From: an uncultured Clostridium sp.
GTDB lineage: Bacteria > Bacillota > Clostridia > Lachnospirales > Lachnospiraceae
Assembly: GCA_947643685.1 (NCBI GenBank)
Contig: CANRXD010000018.1
Span: 1 to 11,295 of the forward strand
DNA: 11,295 nt
Direction: 5' to 3'
Shown piece after piece: positions 8,218 through 11,295 of the stretch. The first letter of the stretch is position 1. Every line of letters begins with the position of its first letter. Made by a program: the position numbers and the translations under genes. The notes under the pieces are model-generated. The model searched no databases and was not told where the DNA came from. It was given only the letters and a program-made list of their open reading frames with translations.

Positions 8218-8781
8218 TCAGGGGGCCGCGCAGACATCATCGTACTGAATTTTCTTCCTCAACTCTTTTGCGGTCTCCTCTGAAACCAAAAGTCTCACCA
8301 GCTCCAGCCCCAGATCCAGAGCGCAGCCCATACCACGTCCGGTAGTAATTAACCGGTCCGTAACCACTCTTTCTCCTTTACAGTCTGCTCCCTTCATCTG
8401 CGGCTCATAACCAGGAAAACAGGTGGCCCGGTGCCCCTCTGTGAGCCCAAGCCCACCCAGAACACTGGGGGCTGCACAAATGGCCGCCAGGCGCTTTCCT
8501 CCGGCTGCATGGGCAAGCAGCATCTTCCCCAGTTCTCCATGCTCCCGCAGATGATTGGTCCCGGGAAGTCCTCCCGGAAGGAACAGCACATCGGCATCAT
8601 CCATAATATCTTCAAACAGGAGATCTGCCGTAATCTTGAACCCATGGGAACCTGTAATCTCTTTCCTTCCCATTACAGACACCAGCTTCACTTCCACACC
8701 TGCACGAATCAGCACATCACAGACACCAAGGCACTCCACTTCTTCCATTCCATCAGCAACAAACGCAAACACCTTTGCCAT
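8218..8781 (-). CDS. DJ-1/PfpI (YajL/ThiJ-like) family protein
   Basis: This 187-residue single-domain protein begins MAKVFAFVADGMEEVE, the usual DJ-1 opening, with the conserved Glu at 14. The nucleophile-elbow cysteine is Cys102 in AAICAAPSVLG. GSHG (44-47), LFLPGGLPG (66-74) and GRGMGCALDLGLELV near the C-terminus complete the family pattern. Members include the oxidative-stress protein DJ-1, YajL and enzymes described as glyoxalase-like or deglycase-like; the exact substrate is disputed and not visible here. The start at 8781 is preferred because GGAGA (8791-8795) lies 9 bases upstream and matches the family N-terminus. A longer reading to 8859 would include the upstream hairpin. It is followed closely by the zinc-ribbon membrane gene. 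Confidence 0.92.
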   Translation of the reverse strand: MAKVFAFVADGMEEVECLGVCDVLIRAGVEVKLVSVMGRKEITGSHGFKITADLLFEDIMDDADVLFLPGGLPGTNHLREHGELGKMLLAHAAGGKRLAAICAAPSVLGGLGLTEGHRATCFPGYEPQMKGADCKGERVVTDRLITTGRGMGCALDLGLELVRLLVSEETAKELRKKIQYDDVCAAP

Positions 8782-8805
8782 ATTTTTTTCTCTCCATTTT
8801 CCACA

Positions 8806-8850
8806 CAGTCCCCATGCAGGAAAGCTGTGGGGACTGCATTTTTTATTTTT
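8806..8850 (+). terminator. Hairpin with plus-strand U-tract, opposite to gene direction
   Basis: CAGTCCCCA (8806-8814) pairs with TGGGGACTG (8828-8836) and is followed on the plus strand by CATTTTTTATTTTT. This has the form of an intrinsic terminator for plus-strand transcription, yet the genes on both sides are on the minus strand. In the minus direction no U-tract follows. It may stop antisense transcription, or act as a stabilising hairpin between the DUF975 and DJ-1 genes. Confidence 0.45.
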
Positions 8851-8867
8851 GAAACACAACGGTAACG

Positions 8868-10001
8868 CTACTGGTTATCCTCTTCCGTGTACGGATGAAA
8901 AACTCCGTTTAAATAGTATCCTCTCCCCGGTCCTCCTTCCGAACGGCTTACTTCGCTTTCCCGCTCTTCCTTCACCGGGGCCTCCTGGCCGTCACTGTAA
9001 TTCTCTCCTGCTCCATTTTGTCCGAAACTCTGGCTTTCCGTTCCGGCTGCGCCATATCCGGCTCCCTGACCGTAACTTCCGGCTGTGTCATATCCGGCTC
9101 TCTGGCCATAACTTCCGGCCTGGTATTCGCTCTGGTAACTATTCTGCCAGGTTCCGTCACTGTTTCCGGCGGGAACCACATCCGGATATCCGAAGCCATT
9201 TAAACTGCCGCTGAAGGGCTGCCTCAACACGGCATACAGCTCTGCAAACGTGGCATCATAATAGGGCATCACAAAAAACGTTCCCACGACACAGAAACAG
9301 GCGCCCAGAAGAAGCCAGCCAAAAAAGGAAAGTTCCAGGATAAAAGTATCAAATTTATGCCCTTCCATCATACTCTTGGAAAGCCTCATGGCCTCCATAG
9401 GCTTCATATCGGGATTCTCCGCCAAAATAAAAGGAACCATATAGTAGCAATAGCTCAGATAAATCCCCGGAAACACGCAGAGAATCGTACCGAGCACAAT
9501 GAACAGCCCTCTTAAAAACATAGTCCACACAATGTTCAGATAATTATGGGTAAATCCCCACAGGACTTTGCCAATCCCGGCAGACTGTCCCATCAGCCTG
9601 CTTTCCATGTAGAACCGGTTCCGTCCCACCTCAATGGCCGGAGCCACAAAAATACTGACCACCAGTGCAAGAATGAGTAAAACAATCACTGCGCCTGCCA
9701 GAAATCCCCAGAACAGCCGTCCCAAATGAAGGGTGGAACCACCAACAGATACGTTTTCCCAAAGTCCGGAATAGGCCAGAGAATTCGGAAGATTTTCTGT
9801 CAGATTCCCCGACGGAATATCAAACACATAGCCGCTGTTACCTGCCGCTCCTGAATTTCCGGTATTGTATCTGACTCCGCCTCCGTTTCCGCCACCGAAA
9901 CCACTGACCAGAGATGCAATCAGGCTCACTGCAAATGCCGCCCAGTAATATTTCCGCAGACATGCCTTTGCCCTGTCTTTCAGTTCCGCTCTCGTCCACA
10001 T
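8868..10001 (-). CDS. DUF975 family integral membrane protein with Gly/Tyr/Gln-rich tail
   Basis: The protein has 377 residues from the ATG at 10001. This start is preferred over 10007 because GGAGG (10010-10014) is 8 bases from it but only 2 from 10007, and because DUF975 proteins begin with M-x-x-R-x-ELK. Family marks are the N-terminal RAELKDRAK, GIGKVLWGF, and AMRLSKSMMEGHK (about 204-216) followed by LSFFGW. Hydrophobic segments lie at about 19-35, 97-120, 155-174, 178-193 and 219-245. A Gly/Asn/Ser-rich extramembrane loop separates the first two. The last 110 residues are low complexity, with two 12-residue repeats AGSYGQ(R/G)AGY and a C-terminal GYYLNGVFHPY. The family's function is unknown; the name says only that it is membrane bound. 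The downstream DJ-1 gene is 86 bases away. Confidence 0.88.
   Translation of the reverse strand: MWTRAELKDRAKACLRKYYWAAFAVSLIASLVSGFGGGNGGGVRYNTGNSGAAGNSGYVFDIPSGNLTENLPNSLAYSGLWENVSVGGSTLHLGRLFWGFLAGAVIVLLILALVVSIFVAPAIEVGRNRFYMESRLMGQSAGIGKVLWGFTHNYLNIVWTMFLRGLFIVLGTILCVFPGIYLSYCYYMVPFILAENPDMKPMEAMRLSKSMMEGHKFDTFILELSFFGWLLLGACFCVVGTFFVMPYYDATFAELYAVLRQPFSGSLNGFGYPDVVPAGNSDGTWQNSYQSEYQAGSYGQRAGYDTAGSYGQGAGYGAAGTESQSFGQNGAGENYSDGQEAPVKEERESEVSRSEGGPGRGYYLNGVFHPYTEEDNQ
9048..9119. repeat. 36-bp tandem repeat encoding the DUF975 tail
   Basis: Two 36-bp units with a few substitutions each encode a 12-residue block AGSYGQ(R/G)AGY(D/G)(T/A), followed by a degenerate third unit (AGTESQSFGQNG). 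The period is a multiple of three, so copy-number changes would keep the frame. Confidence 0.7.
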
Positions 10002-10043
10002 ACACATTTCCTCCTCATTTTCAAAAAATGCTTTCTCATTTCT

Positions 10044-10049
10044 ATTCTA
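10044..10049 (-). promoter_or_regulatory. Possible -10 element for the DUF975 gene
   Basis: TAGAAT on the minus strand, in an AT-rich stretch about 40 bases before the start codon, is the best -10 candidate. There is no good -35 at normal spacing (ATGTTT at 17 bases), so this is tentative. Confidence 0.35.
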
Positions 10050-10070
10050 CCACATTTTTCAAAACAAAAC

Positions 10071-10099
10071 ATTACAATTTTCTTATAACCTGTTATAAT
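10071..10099 (+). promoter_or_regulatory. Predicted sigma-A promoter for the CYTH gene (extended -10)
   Basis: TGTTATAAT (10091-10099) is a perfect extended -10. ATTACA (10071-10076), at exactly 17-base spacing, matches TTGACA at four of six positions. Transcription would start near 10106, inside the first bases of repeat copy 2, giving a leader of about 220 bases that contains the whole repeat before the CYTH start. Confidence 0.55.
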
Positions 10100-10101
10100 A
10101 G

Positions 10102-10275
10102 GTAACAGTTCAGCCGTGCGAAGATTTCGGGTAAAAAAAGCGTTGAGAACTTGTTCTCATAAGCGTTTTTTATCCGGAATCTTCATAGGGCGGACGCCCG
10201 ATGCTTCTTGTCCGTCTCAGGACGGACAAGAAGATGCCCCTGTAAATAGTAAAAACAGCTCAGCTGAACTGTCAC
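10102..10275 (+). repeat. Three-hairpin intergenic repeat, copy 2, with terminal inverted repeats
   Basis: GTAACAGTTCAGC (10102-10114) and GCTGAACTGTCAC (10263-10275) are terminal inverted repeats matching at 12 of 13 positions. Inside are hairpin 1 (10120-10184, capped by GAGAAC-TT-GTTCTC), hairpin 2 (GGGCG-GA-CGCCC, 10188-10199) and hairpin 3 (10204-10233, 13-bp arms). From hairpin 2 to the TAAATAG tail it differs from copy 1 at about nine of 67 positions. The hairpin-3 differences preserve pairing: G962/C977 in copy 1 is T10211/A10226 here. Size and terminal repeats are like a miniature inverted-repeat element, but no duplicated target site was identified. Confidence 0.8.
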
Positions 10276-10325
10276 TTAAATAATGGGTAACAAAACCAAT
10301 TTTTTCAAAAGGAGTTTCAAATCAT

Positions 10326-10775
10326 ATGGAGATTGAACGCAAATTTCTTGTAACATCCCCTCCGGACGCATACGCTTCCTATCCCTTCCATCAGATCGAA
10401 CAGGCCTACCTCTGCACCGAACCTGTTATCCGCATCCGCCGCCAGGACGATTCTTTCTATCTCACCTACAAATCCAAAGGGCTTCTATGCCGTGAGGAAT
10501 ACAATCTTCCACTCACAAAAGAAGCTTACGAACACTTGCTAAAAAAAGCCGATGGAAACATCCTCACAAAAAAACGTTACCTGCTTCCTGTTTCCGGACA
10601 TCCGGAACTTACCATTGAGTTTGACGTATTTGAGGGAAAATTCTCCGGTCTTATGCTGGCCGAAGTGGAATTTAAGTCGGAAGAAGATGCAAAGGCATTC
10701 ACTCCTCCCCACTGGTTTTCCAGGGATGTTACCTATTCCGGAGAATACCAGAACAGCCGCCTTTCCAGATTATAG
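10326..10775 (+). CDS. CYTH domain protein (triphosphate-binding tunnel family)
   Basis: This 149-residue protein consists of one CYTH domain. The N-terminal ExExK signature is EIERK (2-6). Basic strand residues are seen in VIRIRR (34-39), LTYKSKG (46-52) and TKKRYLL (81-87). Acidic metal-binding strands are EFDVFEG (E98, D100) and LAEVEF (E113, E115). CYTH enzymes bind triphosphate groups with divalent metal inside a beta-barrel tunnel; small bacterial members are often inorganic triphosphatases, while others are class IV adenylate cyclases or thiamine triphosphatases. The substrate cannot be chosen from sequence alone. AAGGAG (10309-10314) lies 11 bases before the ATG. It is the only plus-strand gene here, with its own promoter and a shared terminator with groEL downstream. 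The gene is complete. Confidence 0.92.
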   Translation: MEIERKFLVTSPPDAYASYPFHQIEQAYLCTEPVIRIRRQDDSFYLTYKSKGLLCREEYNLPLTKEAYEHLLKKADGNILTKKRYLLPVSGHPELTIEFDVFEGKFSGLMLAEVEFKSEEDAKAFTPPHWFSRDVTYSGEYQNSRLSRL

Positions 10776-10795
10776 CCGTTGATGTACTTATTTTT

Positions 10796-10837
10796 AAAAA
10801 CCACCGACAGCATGGTTCGCCATCGGTGGTCTTTTTT
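10796..10837. terminator. Bidirectional intrinsic terminator between CYTH and groEL
   Basis: ACCACCGA (10800-10807) pairs with TCGGTGGT (10823-10830), with further pairing of ATGG and CCAT around TTCG. On the plus strand CTTTTTT follows, terminating CYTH. On the minus strand the arm is followed by TTTTTAAAAA, terminating groEL. The convergent gene arrangement fits. Confidence 0.85.
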
Positions 10838-10861
10838 CACTGATTCAGTTTAAAACGAAAG

Positions 10862-11295
10862 TTACATCATTCCGCCCATTCCGCCTGCTCCGGCCGGCAT
10901 TGCAGGTGTTTCTTCCTTAATGTTGGCCACAACAGATTCTGTGGTAAGCAGTGAGGAAGCTACGCTGGTTGCATTCTGAAGTGCGCTTCTTGTAACCTTT
11001 GCCGGGTCAAGAATTCCGGCCTCAACCATATCCACATACTCTTCCTTATAAGCATCGAAGCCCTTGCCAATTCCCATCTCTTTTACCTTGTTCACAACGA
11101 CAGAGCCTTCCAGGCCTGCATTTGCAACAATATGGAATAACGGAGCTTCCAGTGCCTTTAAGATGATGTTTCCGCCGGTCTTCTCGTCACCCTCTAAGGT
11201 ATTTACAACAGCGGCAACCTTTTCAGCGGCATGAACATATGCAGAACCGCCGCCGGCGATGATACCCTCTTCCACTGCTGCCTTTGTGGCGGCAA
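10862..11295 (-). CDS. groEL: GroEL (60-kDa chaperonin), C-terminal part; 5' end outside window
   Basis: The frame is open to the window edge and reads [18 protein letters not shown], a conserved GroEL segment. The apparent start at 11275 is an internal GTG valine, so the gene is truncated by the window rather than short. About 143 C-terminal residues are present out of about 540. They include [38 protein letters not shown] and the flexible GAGGMGGMM tail typical of GroEL. GroEL forms the double-ring ATP-dependent folding chamber capped by GroES. The groES gene and any CIRCE operator would lie beyond the window. Confidence 0.97.
   Translation of the reverse strand, partial: AATKAAVEEGIIAGGGSAYVHAAEKVAAVVNTLEGDEKTGGNIILKALEAPLFHIVANAGLEGSVVVNKVKEMGIGKGFDAYKEEYVDMVEAGILDPAKVTRSALQNATSVASSLLTTESVVANIKEETPAMPAGAGGMGGMM

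Noticed and set aside
8782..8859. N-terminal extension of the DJ-1 family protein
   Set aside because: It runs through the hairpin at 8806-8836 and has no family similarity; the start at 8781 matches DJ-1 proteins and has a ribosome-binding site.
8555..9214. Long plus-strand ORF of 219 codons
   Set aside because: It is antisense to the DJ-1 and DUF975 genes and crosses their intergenic hairpin. Its composition is that of a shadow frame, rich in Ser, Pro and Arg.

Overview
The window looks like chromosomal DNA of a Clostridia species, most likely a Lachnospiraceae relative. The protein sequences are clostridial in style, ribosome-binding sites are strong AAGGAGG types, base composition is moderate, and the gene order tig-clpP-clpX-lon-engB is typical of that group. 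No phage genes, transposase, tRNA, rRNA or CRISPR array is visible. Nearly all genes lie on the minus strand, so the layout is best read from high to low coordinates.

Right end (10862-11295): the 3' end of groEL (minus), separated by a bidirectional terminator from a small plus-strand CYTH-domain gene (10326-10775). The 324-base gap between CYTH and the divergent DUF975 membrane-protein gene holds opposing promoters and a hairpin-rich repeat (copy 2). Middle (7632-10001, minus): DUF975 integral membrane protein with a Gly/Tyr/Gln/Ser-rich tail, a DJ-1/PfpI family protein, and an unrecognised membrane protein with an N-terminal zinc ribbon. The last two are 13 bases apart and probably cotranscribed.

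Left-centre (1017-7437, minus): a protein quality-control cluster. Trigger factor meets nascent chains at the ribosome, ClpP and ClpX form the ClpXP protease, and Lon is a second AAA+ protease. EngB/YsxC is a GTPase for large ribosomal subunit assembly, coupled to lon by an ATGA overlap. An extended -10 promoter lies upstream of tig, next to a perfect 14-bp inverted repeat. Left end (1-659, minus): the N-terminal part of a secreted lipoprotein of unknown function that runs out of the window.

The most unusual non-coding signal is a family of hairpin repeats, all in the same orientation: two full-length copies (854-1006 and 10102-10275) and an apparently internally deleted copy (5991-6045) between tig and clpP. 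The two full copies share a near-identical 3' half. Their first stem differs greatly in sequence but folds the same way through paired (compensatory) changes, which suggests selection or a mobility mechanism acting on the folded structure. Otherwise this is an ordinary housekeeping region.
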